Source: Siderastrea radians
Lineage: Eukaryota; Cnidaria; Anthozoa; Scleractinia; Rhizangiidae
Reading direction: 5' to 3'
Length of the DNA stretch: 64,000 nt
Assembly (NCBI GenBank): GCA_964017195.1
Contig: OZ024890.1
Span: 50,583,593 to 50,647,592, forward strand
Shown here: positions 54,181 to 57,467 of the stretch, in pieces
How the letters are laid out: each line of letters begins with the position of its first letter
Position numbering within the stretch: the first letter of the stretch is position 1
Notes under the pieces: model-generated
Seen by the model: the letters and a program-made list of their open reading frames with translations, nothing else
Told to the model about the DNA's origin: nothing
Database searches by the model: none
Program-made: the position numbers and the translations under genes

Positions 54181-57100
54181 TGCTTACCGACTGACTGACT
54201 GACTGACTGGCTCACTCAATGATCTTAGCCAGGTTTTTTTTTTCATTTGAGAATAAATTAGTACTCTCTTCACTGTCTTATTTTTGTCTTTTTTCCAGCG
54301 TATCGCCTAGAACTTTTTGTTAATGGATCGTCTGTTGGAGTAGAAAGCAATGTGTTGCCGCATATCTGGGTATGGCGCCTGATGTATGTCTGTATTAACC
54401 CATACTGATAGTAACTGCAGTTTCACTTTTGACCCAATGTTTTGAACGGTCTGCTTGGCCTTTTGCAAAACGGACTGAAGTCGCTGTTTTCATCTCGCCG
54501 TGAGAAAGCTTTTGCGAAGGGGTTGTGTAGTTGTGCTGTATAGGGCGTCGAAGCAATTTGTCCAACATGGTGCATTCCTTACAAAATCCCCGTATTAGGG
54601 CTTTGCCCTCTGGCGGAAGTAGGGCCGGGAAATCCTTACAGTCATTCTAAAAAAATCTTTAGTTCTACTCCATGCGAATTGAAACAATTTCGTCTCCAAA
54701 GAGCGTCTCAGTTTTGAATTAAAACGAACTAAAACGAACAATAATGAACCTAACGGGTCCAAAAAATTCATAGTGACGAAATGAGAGGCCTCCAAGGGAA
54801 GATATTAGGCTCACGGTCAGACATGAATATCAATACGCCACAGTACCTCACTCGCTTACTGAGATGTAATTGTTCCTCACCACAGGCCACCTTATCAAAG
54901 TAATGTTTCTTTTGTTGGGTCTTCCCTCTGTCAGCCGATTGCCGAATAGACAATGAAATATCTGTTTCCTCTGTGCACTGTTTACTTCGGCTAGTCAATT
55001 GTACCCCCTGCATAAACTATCAAAAATTGCAGTGAAATGCAATTTTTAATTGTCTGTGTCATTTAACAAAAGATAGTCTCAAATTTTTTTTTGGCTTACA
55101 GGCTCCCAATGTGGCTCTTTATGTCGGACGTGACAGTGGTAGTTACATGAAGGGAACTGTGGACGAGGTATTCATTCATTCAATCATTCATCCATCCATC
55201 CATCCATCCATCCATCCATCCATCCATCCATCCATCCATCCATCCATCCATCCATCCATCCATCCATCTATCCATTCCTTCCTTCCTTCCTTCCTTCCTT
55301 CCTTCCTTCCTTCCTTCCTTCCTTCCTTCCTTCCTTCCTTCCTTCATTCATTCATTCATTCATTCATTCTAATTCGAGTGCGAGGATGTGTTCCGTCGTT
55401 TTAGGGTATCGTAAAGGCCAACCTGTTATCATTGACTGCCGTTACACCTCTTAGAAACTTGTGACGAAGTCCGTACCTTTCTCGGCCAATCCTTGACGTT
55501 TCTCGAGAAACTTACTACTCTGATTTCCCAATGACAGCAATGAGAACATGCGTTGTAATTTCTATTTTTTTCTATTCCATTGCATTCCAATTCCTATTGC
55601 TTTTGCTATCCTTTAACATTCCATTCCATTCTATTCTGCTGCTTTTGCTGCCCTTTAAAAATATTTTCTTTCAAGGGGAACATAACCAGTTCATTTCCAG
55701 GGTATAGAGAACAACGACCTTGTGGGGCGTGGGGGAAGGGGGGGGGGGGGCAGTAAGAATTCCAAAGTAGTTTTGAATGTCATCGACTGCAGGCCGTGTT
55801 CAGTTCTTCGAAGTTCCCCTCGTTTTGTATCTGGTTAATGAAGCACGTTCGCTACGTTCCATGTCTTAAATGAGTAACATTCGAAATAAATCCAGTCGAG
55901 ATAAACTACTTTTATGTGATTCCAACAGCTAACTCTGTGGGGGGTCCATGTAGAAGATGCAGAGATCGTCAGCTACATGAAGACCGCTGGCTTGCTGTTA
56001 CCTATCCACAAGGGCGTGGTCCGAGCGCATTTCAGCATGGAAGACTCATCTGGTACAGTCATACTTGATCAAGCAGGAAACAATTACCATGGAAACCTGG
56101 TCGGCGGGCCGACTCTTGTCTCGGTATGCTGCTTTTATCTTCTCTTCTGTACACGCGGTCTAAGTAGTGTTTTAGTATCTTCCTTTGTGTTAATATTCTG
56201 AGGTACAGTTGAAACTCCCGTAAGTGACCACCCAAAATGTCATTCCTAAGTGGTCGCTTACGGGAGTTCAGACCCCAGGAGTCAAAATTTTGATTTCTTA
56301 TTTTAGGTTTATTTTCACTAACCCTTGCACAGACTGACATATAACCCGAAATGAAGTGTAATAACTGTTTCATAGTATTTGCAAGTTGAGAGTCCGATGC
56401 GCTCGCCTTTAGCCGAGACCAGGAATAAATAATAAATAATAATGAAGGTTTATTAAATACCTGTTGTCGCACAAAGTGTGAAATAATACATGTTTACAAT
56501 TTTGAAGTAGAAAATAGAAAATACGGCGCCCCTGTTCACAATTTGCACCAGATGAGACGTGATCATCTGTCAAGTGGTCTCTCCAGTACTGAAAAATTCT
56601 AACTCAAAAGATTCAAACTATTAGCCGGCTGTCGCTGTTTTTGCTTGCTGGAGGTAGTCACATATGAGAGGTTCCAACTATAGTGATTGGACTAAAAAAA
56701 TTCAGTATTTTGGAAAAGTGGTCGTGGACGGGGGGGGGGGGGGGGGTGGTCGCTTACGAGAGGTGGCCGCAGAGGAAGGTTCGATTGTAATTCAGTTAAA
56801 GGTATAAATTCGGCACATGTTCACACGGCACACACGAAAGGACAAGTCACATCGGAACAAGCCGCAGGGACAAGTCTCCCTTTAGTGCTTAACCCTTCAA
56901 GCCCTGATATAGAAATACATATTCTCCTCACTGTTCTCCATACATTTCGTATGGAACTAGTATGGAGAATTTGTCTAAATATCAAAACATCTTATCCTTA
57001 GTGATCACTTTCTTTATTCTCATCACTTGAATGTTTGAACAAGTAGTGATAATGTAGAGAGAAATTTCATTTTCGGCACTGTTAGGGCTTAAAGGGTTTC

Positions 57101-57467
57101 GTGTCACAAGTGGTAGGAAACGAACGGCGACTAGGTTTTTGGCGAAAACGGTTAGTTCACATGAAGGGATTTAGTCCCCAGAAAAAGACGGAGGAACTAG
57201 TTGTAGGACTAGTCATCTCGTTTCTGCTGATCTGTAACCTCTGATAAAAGCGCGTGGTGCTCTTTTCTCGGCTTTTTGAGTTTTCATTGCACTTGGGACT
57301 TGGGACAGTTGGAACTCGGGAAGTGCCAAACCGGTTTTTATGTTAGCTGCATTTTTATTCTTTATTTTCAGAGCTCTGTTGACAAGAATCGTTTTATGAT
57401 TACTTATCCAAGCAACAGGCGGAAGAAAAGGAGCGCTGAGGCCTGGGGGAGTCACAGCGAACTATAG
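2547..57467 (+). CDS. Giant mosaic thrombospondin-family extracellular protein (5' partial, 48 exons)
   Basis: Forty-eight exons, each with AG before and GT after, join into one uninterrupted frame of 6,040 nt ending in TAG at 57465-57467 (about 2,012 residues seen). Domain order by visible residue: LRRs 1-214, LRR C-terminal cap to 274, FN3-like 275-408, fibro-slime 408-681, cadherin-like 682-945, cysteine-rich 945-1113, thrombospondin-type EGFs 1114-1314, thrombospondin type 3 repeats 1315 to about 1565, thrombospondin C-terminal domain to 1776, LamG to about 1935, then a partial second LamG and a basic tail. The type 3 repeats plus C-terminal domain define the thrombospondin superfamily: secreted, calcium-binding matrix proteins. 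The layout resembles what I recall as mega-thrombospondins, which is not verified here. No transmembrane segment is visible. The first exon seen starts inside a codon, so the start codon and signal peptide lie upstream or in unrecognised exons. Exon ends are hand-called and may differ by a few codons from the transcript. Confidence 0.9.
2765..2950. repeat. Copy of a ~105-bp tandem repeat family
   Basis: Two degenerate units with the features TTTCACTTGAATG, ACTCAAAAGTCAGGACCAC and TTTTGCAGCATGCTA. The same family recurs at 28385-28605, 36070-36530 and, inverted, 50930-51235. Confidence 0.5.
3434..3725. mobile_element. TA-flanked MITE family A, copy 1
   Basis: About 290 bp, starting GAGCGCTTTTCAAATGAGTG and ending CACTCAATTGAAAACTGCTC, with TA on both sides. 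Near-identical copies occur at 5181-5462 and 17233-17516 in the same orientation. The about 26-bp inverted ends and TA duplication fit a Tc1/mariner-type MITE. It contains CCAAT-like boxes (CCAATCAC, CCAATCAGA) and no ORF of interest. Confidence 0.8.
5181..5462. mobile_element. TA-flanked MITE family A, copy 2
   Basis: Same family as 3434-3725, flanked by TA at 5179-5180 and 5463-5464. It ends CAATTGAAAACCGCTC, the cleaner version of the inverted end. Confidence 0.8.
5549..5949. mobile_element. TTAA-flanked MITE family B, copy 1
   Basis: About 400 bp between TTAA at 5545-5548 and 5950-5953. Inverted ends carry TTCCGCTCAACGTTCGAGCA and TGCTCGAACGTTGAGCGGAA. A nearly identical copy lies at 28639-29039. 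Internally it has a second inverted match (GACCCCGCGA / TCGCGGGGTC). Superfamily piggyBac-like or Kolobok-like on TTAA alone; non-autonomous. Confidence 0.82.
6212..6440. repeat. tRNA-derived foldback SINE-like repeat, degraded copy
   Basis: GAGTCATCCCAACAGAAGTC then GAACCCAAGACC is a reverse-strand tRNA-like T arm, with a degraded D arm near 6270-6300. An inverted arm (CTTCGACTCCCATTGGGAGG) follows at about 6394. Same family as the much cleaner foldback at 12078-12440. Confidence 0.55.
6595..6860. repeat. Dispersed repeat C, copy 1
   Basis: About 260 bp matching 14685-14930 (shared ACTCATTCTACAAAGC, GTTTCATG, AAGATACAGTG, TCGTGCCCGAAAT). Ends in both copies resemble TTTCTCGAAAG and its complement, suggesting a MITE. 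The second copy stops about 20 bp before the large fibro-slime exon. Confidence 0.6.
9037..9066. repeat. GAT trinucleotide microsatellite
   Basis: About ten GAT units immediately before the acceptor of LRR exon 9 (exon starts at 9078), leaving only ATTTATTTTAG as a pyrimidine-poor splice tract. Confidence 0.9.
9497..9574 (-). repeat. tRNA-derived SINE head
   Basis: On the minus strand: GAGTCTACC, then TAGCTCGGTGGTTAGAGC (A box) and GGGTTCGATTCTC (B box), then GGACTC pairing with the start. The anticodon arm does not fold, so this is a SINE or pseudo-tRNA rather than a working tRNA gene. Confidence 0.6.
10101..10282 (+). CDS. LRR C-terminal cysteine cap (LRRCT), exon 10
   Basis: This 182-nt exon begins with the last LRR half ([18 protein letters not shown]) and runs into an LRRCT cap. 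The CDC pair, then [10 protein letters not shown], then the final FTC give the four-cysteine pattern that seals the end of extracellular LRR arrays. Acceptor is TTACAG, donor GTATGT at 10283. It ends with one base of the next codon, and exon 11 supplies the other two. The cap shows that the LRR array ends here and that this part of the protein is in the oxidising extracellular space. Confidence 0.88.
10460..10741. mobile_element. Harbinger-like MITE with TAA duplication
   Basis: Starts GGGCCTGGCTAAACT and ends AGTTTACCCGTGCCC, flanked by TAA at 10457-10459 and 10742-10744. A 3-bp TWA duplication and GGG ends fit PIF/Harbinger. The element is 282 bp and contains no ORF. Confidence 0.6.
11366..13138 (+). 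CDS. FN3-like region, exons 11-12
   Basis: Exons 11366-11505 and 12880-13138 encode about 133 residues that look like a fibronectin type III fold: [19 protein letters not shown] at the start (the usual Pro followed by the Trp of strand B) and [17 protein letters not shown] near the end (the YxCxVxA signature of strand F). Intron phases are 1 at entry, 0 between the exons and 1 at exit. The module is more divergent than the domains either side, so FN3 is a fold-level guess; an Ig-like beta-sandwich is the alternative. Several NxT/S sites suggest glycosylation. Confidence 0.65.
12078..12440. repeat. tRNA-derived SINE pair arranged as a near-perfect foldback
   Basis: Two arms of about 160 bp are inverted around 12259. 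Each ends in AGAAAGATGTTTATTCAG or its complement and contains a tRNA-like unit: GTAGCTCAATGGTAGAGC (A box), CTGGACTAGTAACCAG (anticodon arm, 8-nt loop) and GTTCGACTCCTGTTGGGAG (T arm). The plus arm is at 12303-12390 and the minus arm at 12125-12210. Confidence 0.8.
12612..12760. mobile_element. Palindromic MITE family D, short copy
   Basis: Starts TAGACTACGAGCAGTCTCTC and ends GACTGCTCATAGTCTA. Same family as 18276-18537 (shared CGAAAATCGCCTGCCG). Confidence 0.7.
13791..13919. mobile_element. 129-bp MITE with inverted ends
   Basis: GAGTGTGTTC at the left and GAACACACTC at the right. Similarity continues inward (AGCGGCCATGCTGG versus the complement of CCAACGTGGCCGCCAT). TA precedes the left end; the right flank is CATA. 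Confidence 0.55.
14233..19296 (+). CDS. Fibro-slime (PA14-like) domain, exons 13-17
   Basis: Exons 14233-14296, 14949-15272, 16225-16394, 17971-18068 and 19132-19296. Family landmarks appear in order: LDITYYDFR at the start, [36 protein letters not shown] (equivalent of the GDDDxWVFINGKLV core) and [14 protein letters not shown] (the HxxDVFYAER signature) at the end. Fibro-slime domains were named from Dictyostelium prespore/slime proteins and bacterial fibro-rumen proteins, and are thought to bind carbohydrate or matrix. Two of the three acidic residues of the usual GDDD are replaced here by GGEE, so metal or sugar binding may be altered. Confidence 0.88.
14685..14930. repeat. Dispersed repeat C, copy 2
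   Basis: Second copy of the repeat at 6595-6860, with TTTCTCGAAAG near the start and CTTTCGAGAAAA at the end. It sits just upstream of the acceptor of exon 14 (14949). Confidence 0.6.
16745..17200 (+). pseudogene. 5'-truncated LINE: reverse transcriptase C-terminal tail
   Basis: An open frame to TAA at about 17036-17038 reads [35 protein letters not shown] and [14 protein letters not shown]. The Y/F-R-S-A-xxW-xx-LP pattern followed by a short basic tail is typical of the last part of CR1/L2-type reverse transcriptases. An AT-rich 3' region follows. It is a dead 5'-truncated copy in the intron between exons 15 and 16. Confidence 0.6.
17233..17516. mobile_element. TA-flanked MITE family A, copy 3
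   Basis: Flanked by TA at 17231-17232 and 17517-17518. About 284 bp, same ends as the copies at 3434 and 5181. Confidence 0.8.
17575..17850 (-). repeat. tRNA-derived SINE, full-length-looking
   Basis: Read on the minus strand from 17850: GGGCGAATGGTGTAGTGGTC (A box), GTGGTTCGACGCCCAG (B box), then a body with CATCATGTTGTTTCCTC and a tail ending GCGACCTTACC. An older copy of the same SINE body lies at about 22895-23055. The anticodon arm is imperfect, so a functional tRNA is unlikely. Confidence 0.7.
18276..18537. mobile_element. Palindromic MITE family D, long copy
   Basis: TAGACTACGAGCAGTCTCTC at one end and GAGACTGCTCGTAGTCTA at the other, with GC-rich complementary interiors (GTCGAGCGAAACGA / TCGTTTCGCTCGAC). 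The whole 262 bp can fold into one hairpin. Confidence 0.8.
18895..19047 (-). repeat. tRNA-Thr-like SINE head with hairpin body
   Basis: On the minus strand, 19047 to 18977 folds like a tRNA: GGCTTGT with GCAAGCC as acceptor stem, TAGTTCAATTGGTTAGAGC as D arm and loop CCGGTAT giving anticodon GGU. The T stem has two mismatches, so I call it a SINE head or pseudogene. The body TGATATTTTCAGGC and the hairpin CAACTGCATAAGTTG follow. Confidence 0.6.
20134..23572 (+). CDS. Cadherin-like modules, exons 18-21
   Basis: Exons 20134-20353, 21369-21514, 22430-22605 and 23325-23572. Exon 19 carries a cadherin A*-to-F stretch ([17 protein letters not shown]). Exon 20 starts with a calcium-linker motif ([13 protein letters not shown], equivalent of VxDxNDNxP), followed by [17 protein letters not shown], the classic ADxGxNGxxxY motif. 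Exon 21 has [18 protein letters not shown], matching DGGxP of strand F/G. This is one to two calcium-dependent cadherin repeats. Exon 18 contains a proline-rich linker ([13 protein letters not shown]) joining the fibro-slime domain to the cadherins. An RGD lies within exon 21. Confidence 0.85.
20921..21312. mobile_element. MITE built from GATCGC-rich subrepeats
   Basis: Ends AAGGCTGGTTTCC and GGAAACCAGCCTT. The interior repeats variants of TATGATCGCAACGATCGCTA at least six times in both orientations, for example 20936, 21009, 21136, 21203 and 21240. The subunit GTGGTTTCC recurs at 21126 and 21228, suggesting internal duplication of the end. Confidence 0.7.
22895..23055 (-). repeat. Degraded SINE copy (family of 17575-17850)
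   Basis: Shared blocks with 17670-17850: GGATGCTTGTCCATTGCAG, ACACCTGGGTGGAAAGAGGC and CAACCTTCAGATCGACAGACC. The tRNA-like boxes are decayed. Confidence 0.55.
23852..24018. repeat. CAGA/CGGA tetranucleotide microsatellite
   Basis: About 165 bp of (GACA)n with GACG and GAGA interruptions. Its complement reads as an artificial SVRPSVCLS protein. Confidence 0.95.
24929..29265 (+). CDS. Cysteine-rich (ephrin-receptor/TNFR-like) region, exons 22-25
   Basis: Exons 24929-25080, 25799-25861, 26161-26257 and 29071-29265. The pattern is [34 protein letters not shown], then [18 protein letters not shown] and [20 protein letters not shown]. The repeated CxxGxY/FxxxxxxxxCxxC signature is typical of ephrin-receptor-like and TNFR/GCC2-GCC3 modules, which are disulfide-stabilised spacers. 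Introns 22/23 and 23/24 are phase 0. A canonical thrombospondin would have its coiled-coil oligomerisation region before the EGFs; none is apparent here. Confidence 0.75.
25081..25620 (+). pseudogene. Decayed tandem copies of cysteine-rich exon 22
   Basis: Downstream of exon 22 (24929-25080) the intron repeats parts of that exon. Bases 25123-25205 match exon bases 24971-25053 (GGTATTACT, GGTGACGGTACCGAGAA, ACTGAATATTCA). Bases 25245-25330 match again (GGCATTACTGCC, TAAGAAGCGACGTGGAGAA, GGAATATTCC). Bases 25425-25500 match the exon 3' end with its donor (GGCAAATTAATCAGCTTGTT then GGGTAGGTGAAA), and about 25560-25600 matches GCAGCAAACTGTCCAGC. All copies carry frame breaks. Confidence 0.75.
27315..27843 (-). 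pseudogene. Unidentified coding-like stretch on the minus strand, broken by one TAG
   Basis: Reading leftward from 27843 (preceded on that strand by an acceptor-like ATCGCAG), one frame runs about 175 codons with a single TAG at 27519-27521. It reads [59 protein letters not shown] and, after the [23 protein letters not shown]. Residue composition looks like real protein. I do not recognise the family. It sits in the 2.8-kb intron between exons 24 and 25, opposite to the host gene. It could be a retrocopy fragment, a viral-derived remnant or an exon of a nested gene. Confidence 0.4.
28385..28605. repeat. ~105-bp tandem repeat family, two units
   Basis: Units carry GGATTTCATCCACAGACTC and GGATTTCATCTGCAGACTC spaced 103 bases apart, with TTAGTAGCTGTCACTTGAAT between. 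Confidence 0.65.
28639..29039. mobile_element. TTAA-flanked MITE family B, copy 2
   Basis: Near-identical to 5549-5949, with only scattered single-base differences seen. TTAA at 28635-28638 and 29040-29043. Its right flank is 27 bases before exon 25 (29071), so the acceptor region between them is very short. Confidence 0.82.
29907..31294. mobile_element. Tc1/mariner-like element with a long internal palindrome
   Basis: Ends CAGTTGATCTACGTCACGCG and CGCGTGACGTGGATCAACTG, with TA on both sides (29905-29906, 31295-31296). The element is 1.39 kb. A transposase N-terminal fragment is on the minus strand at 30762-31136. An imperfect palindrome spans about 30418-30768, centred near 30590. Confidence 0.8.
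30762..31136 (-). pseudogene. Transposase N-terminal fragment (HTH region) of the Tc1-like element
   Basis: About 124 codons on the minus strand. It reads [39 protein letters not shown] and [20 protein letters not shown], the paired-like helix-turn-helix plus GGRxxKLxxD linker of Tc1/mariner transposases. The catalytic DDE part is missing: the frame runs into the palindrome near 30770. So it is a truncated, inactive copy. Confidence 0.65.
31504..35317 (+). CDS. Thrombospondin-type EGF domains, exons 26-29
   Basis: Exons 31504-31634, 33756-33971, 34729-34878 and 35213-35317. Exon 26 gives [22 protein letters not shown] and DIDE. Exon 27 begins CARANPCYD and contains [20 protein letters not shown] followed by IDEC, a stretch I recognise from thrombospondins 3-5. 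Exon 28 starts [16 protein letters not shown], and exon 29 ends with [14 protein letters not shown], the hinge into the type 3 repeats. DIDE/EIDEC are calcium-binding EGF starts. Together with the adjacent type 3 repeats these form the conserved calcium-dependent signature piece of the family. Confidence 0.92.
31664..31687. other. Perfect inverted repeat containing two TGACGTCA sites
   Basis: ATGACGTCAC and GTGACGTCAT are separated by GTTA, 30 bases after the donor of exon 26. TGACGTCA is the CRE/ATF octamer. It may be a regulatory pair or just a small palindrome. Confidence 0.35.
33347..33367. repeat. Long poly-G tract
   Basis: A GGTGGTGGT stretch followed by roughly 18 consecutive G. Other plus-strand G runs of ten or more lie near 15543, 49431, 52828, 53700, 55738 and 56729. 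Confidence 0.9.
35854..46466 (+). CDS. Thrombospondin type 3 calcium-binding repeats, exons 30-36
   Basis: Exons 35854-35961, 36586-36745, 39288-39403, 41029-41087, 43401-43486, 44905-45018 and 46291-46466. Each carries DxDxDGxxD calcium loops and paired cysteines: [65 protein letters not shown] and [16 protein letters not shown]. These repeats wrap around many calcium ions in place of a hydrophobic core. The junction into exon 32 has two in-frame acceptor choices 9 nt apart (39288 or 39297), and I chose the upstream TGTCAG. Exon 33 ([20 protein letters not shown]) is only 59 nt, but its phase and sequence fit its neighbours. Confidence 0.92.
36070..36530. repeat. ~105-bp tandem repeat family, about five degenerate units
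   Basis: The landmark ATCCACAGACTCAAAAG or close variants recurs near 36145, 36225, 36330, 36415 and 36515. Units fill most of the intron between exons 30 and 31. Confidence 0.65.
36790..38655. mobile_element. Possible outer element around 37057-38418
   Basis: The left part has GTGTGGGTTG and AAGTAGCCGG. The right part has AAGTAGCCGGTTAATTC, repeated GCCGGCT and CAACCCAGCC. These read as inverted ends of an older element into which 37057-38418 inserted. Similarity is only partial. Confidence 0.4.
37057..38418. mobile_element. DNA transposon-like element with an internal ~52-bp minisatellite
   Basis: Ends CAGTGCTCGAGACTAAC and GTTAGTCTCGAGCCCTG, with inner inverted similarity (CACTAGCCAAAAT, ATTTTGGCTAGTG). 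CAG/CTG ends fit hAT. The interior (about 37420-38170) repeats ACGGAGAAACGTTGAGAAG roughly every 52 bases. Flanks GATTTTCT and ATTATTTTCT are similar but not an exact 8-bp duplication. Confidence 0.6.
38655..39010. repeat. ~37-bp minisatellite
   Basis: About nine degenerate units of GGTCACGCAATTTAAAGGGG then CTATTGCA, for example at 38717, 38752, 38775, 38808 and 38858. It fills the intron just upstream of exon 32. Confidence 0.7.
39534..40328. mobile_element. MITE with CAGTGGAATCCCGATTTTTCGA-like inverted ends
   Basis: Left end CAGTGGAATTCCGATTTTTC, right end GAAAAATCGGGATTCCACTG. Interior subrepeats of TTCGAAAAATCGGGAGTT occur near both ends. The pogo/Tigger-like end sequence suggests a Tc1/mariner relative. 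The right flank is TA; the left flank is not clean. Confidence 0.65.
40478..40816. mobile_element. Harbinger-like MITE with TTA duplication
   Basis: About 60-bp imperfect inverted ends: GGCCTCCACAGACTAGACAG and the complement of TCTCTAGTCTTTGGAGCC, each followed inward by AGTTGTCGA. TTA at 40475-40477 and 40817-40819. Confidence 0.65.
41316..41429. repeat. Hairpin (inverted repeat) within an interspersed AT-rich repeat
   Basis: ACAATTATTCTAC with CTGGATATC at the left, and GATATCCAG with GTAGAATAATTGT at the right. The stem continues through GGTTATAATCAT-type arms. It appears to be part of a larger repeat running to about 42710 (ending GCCAATCAAAATGCTAGAA), which has no recognisable ORF. Confidence 0.55.
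42830..43252 (+). pseudogene. 5'-truncated LINE: reverse transcriptase tail with 3' end
   Basis: One frame reads [19 protein letters not shown], a TAA, then [20 protein letters not shown] and [10 protein letters not shown], ending TAG near 43018. GxxSxRxxxPxxWxxLxxxLR and SxxxFK are the hallmark of the end of CR1/L2-type reverse transcriptases. The tail ends with AATAAA at 43230-43235. Confidence 0.65.
44148..44462. repeat. 315-bp ATC/GTC trinucleotide microsatellite
   Basis: Almost pure (ATC)n with GTC and GCC variants, between exons 34 and 35. It creates poly-Asp and poly-Met reading frames on the minus strand that are not genes. Confidence 0.95.
45032..45371. repeat. TCAG/TCCG tetranucleotide array
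   Basis: About 340 bp of (GTCA)n with TCCG variants, beginning 14 bases after the donor of exon 35. Within it a 60-70-bp unit (CTTCTGGCAGGTGGTCAA) is repeated at 45187 and 45253. Confidence 0.9.
46291..49950 (+). CDS. Thrombospondin C-terminal (L-type lectin-like) domain, exons 36-41
   Basis: From the second half of exon 36, then exons 46913-46970, 47679-47869, 48537-48611, 48717-48814 and 49807-49950. Diagnostic stretches: [86 protein letters not shown] and [12 protein letters not shown]. This globular domain packs onto the type 3 repeats and is the most conserved part of thrombospondins, mediating cell and matrix contacts. In typical thrombospondins it ends the protein; here the frame continues into LamG exons. 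The donor of exon 39 (GTTTCT) is weak. Confidence 0.93.
47458..47660. repeat. Dispersed repeat E, copy next to exon 38
   Basis: About 200 bp starting TTAACCCTTTAAGACCC and ending GGCTTAAAGGTTTAAGG (inverted ends), with ATATTCTCCTCACTGTTCTC and GATATTGTAAGGAGAAA inside. Related copies: 40335-40450 (partial), 49957-50150 and 56888-57102. This copy ends about 20 bases before the acceptor of exon 38. Confidence 0.7.
48932..49077. repeat. CAT trinucleotide microsatellite
   Basis: About 145 bp of (ATC)n in the intron between exons 40 and 41. Confidence 0.95.
49957..50150. repeat. Dispersed repeat E, copy next to exon 41
   Basis: Begins six bases after the donor GT at 49951 and lacks the TTAACCCTTT start. 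Shares CATATTCTCCTCACTATTCT and GATATTGTAAGGAGAAATTA with the other copies. Confidence 0.65.
50725..55990 (+). CDS. LamG/concanavalin-like domain, exons 42-47 (first part of exon 47)
   Basis: Exons 50725-50805, 51574-51678, 53889-53986, 54299-54369 and 55102-55167, then the first part of 55929-56123. The LamG3-type pattern is clear: [69 protein letters not shown] and [14 protein letters not shown]. This is a jelly-roll sandwich seen in many adhesion proteins. It follows the thrombospondin C-terminal domain with only a short linker (CFDRVNQAL), so it is part of the same polypeptide, supported by phase-2 introns on both sides of exon 42. Confidence 0.88.
50930..51235. repeat. ~105-bp tandem repeat family, three units, inverted
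   Basis: GAGCAGTACTTTCCTGTGGT, ACTGTTTATTGTGCTGTACA and TCCAAGGATAAAATCCTAAAG repeat about every 120 bases. These are the complement of the family seen at 2765, 28385 and 36070. Confidence 0.7.
51841..52416. mobile_element. 576-bp MITE with perfect 9-bp target duplication
   Basis: Inverted ends GACACCGCGGCAAAA and TTTTGCCGCGGTGTC. TATACGGGG is duplicated exactly at 51832-51840 and 52417-52425. The duplication length suggests a Mutator-like element. It split an older repeat (CTTATATAGCCTATACGGGG then ACATTCCGCTAGACAGGG), which continues to about 52670. Confidence 0.85.
53193..53475. repeat. ~197-bp tandem duplication
   Basis: GCTAGTGCCTTCTGG, CGGTCCGAACACATTT and CGTGTTTA at 53193-53287 recur at 53390-53475, in the intron between exons 43 and 44. 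Confidence 0.7.
53546..53624 (+). repeat. tRNA-like sequence (SINE head or tRNA pseudogene)
   Basis: TATAGTGGTTAGCATTCTCC resembles an A box and GTCGGTTCGACCCTC a B box, followed by a T-rich run at 53630-53650. The insert between the boxes is too long and irregular for a functional tRNA. Confidence 0.45.
54108..54212. repeat. GGCT/GACT tetranucleotide microsatellite
   Basis: (GACT)n, then about eleven GGCT units, then (GACT)n, in the intron between exons 44 and 45. Confidence 0.9.
55174..55369. repeat. Compound CATC / CTTC / CATT microsatellite
   Basis: About 90 bp of CATC, then about 75 bp of CTTC, then CATT, starting directly after the donor GTATTC of exon 46. Confidence 0.95.
55929..57467 (+). 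CDS. C-terminal exons 47-48: partial second LamG and basic tail
   Basis: Exon 47 (55929-56123) finishes the first LamG and begins another: [19 protein letters not shown] followed by [16 protein letters not shown], the usual start of a LamG3 domain. Instead of the rest of that domain, exon 48 (57372-57467) adds 31 residues: [19 protein letters not shown], then [12 protein letters not shown] and the TAG stop. NRRKKRS fits a furin-type cleavage site and would release an 11-residue peptide. The acceptor (TTTTCAG) is good and the frame matches. Either the second LamG is truly truncated, or another splice form uses exons I did not find. Confidence 0.8.
56206..56787. mobile_element. TA-flanked Tc1/mariner-type MITE
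   Basis: Starts CAGTTGAAACTCCCGTAAGT and ends GGTTCGATTG, with TA at 56204-56205 and 56788-56789. Inner ends share GTAAGTGACCACC and GGTGGTCGCTTAC. A poly-G run lies near its right end (56729). Confidence 0.7.
56888..57102. repeat. Dispersed repeat E, intact-looking copy
   Basis: TTAACCCTTCAAGCCC at the left and GGGCTTAAAGGGTTT at the right form inverted ends. The inside matches the copies at 47458 and 49957. Confidence 0.65.

Noticed and set aside
55111..55404. Frame continuing exon 46 into a SIHPSIHP and LPSFLPSF repeat protein
   Set aside because: Read-through of the donor at 55168 into a CATC/CTTC microsatellite; the exon 46 to 47 join restores LamG sequence.
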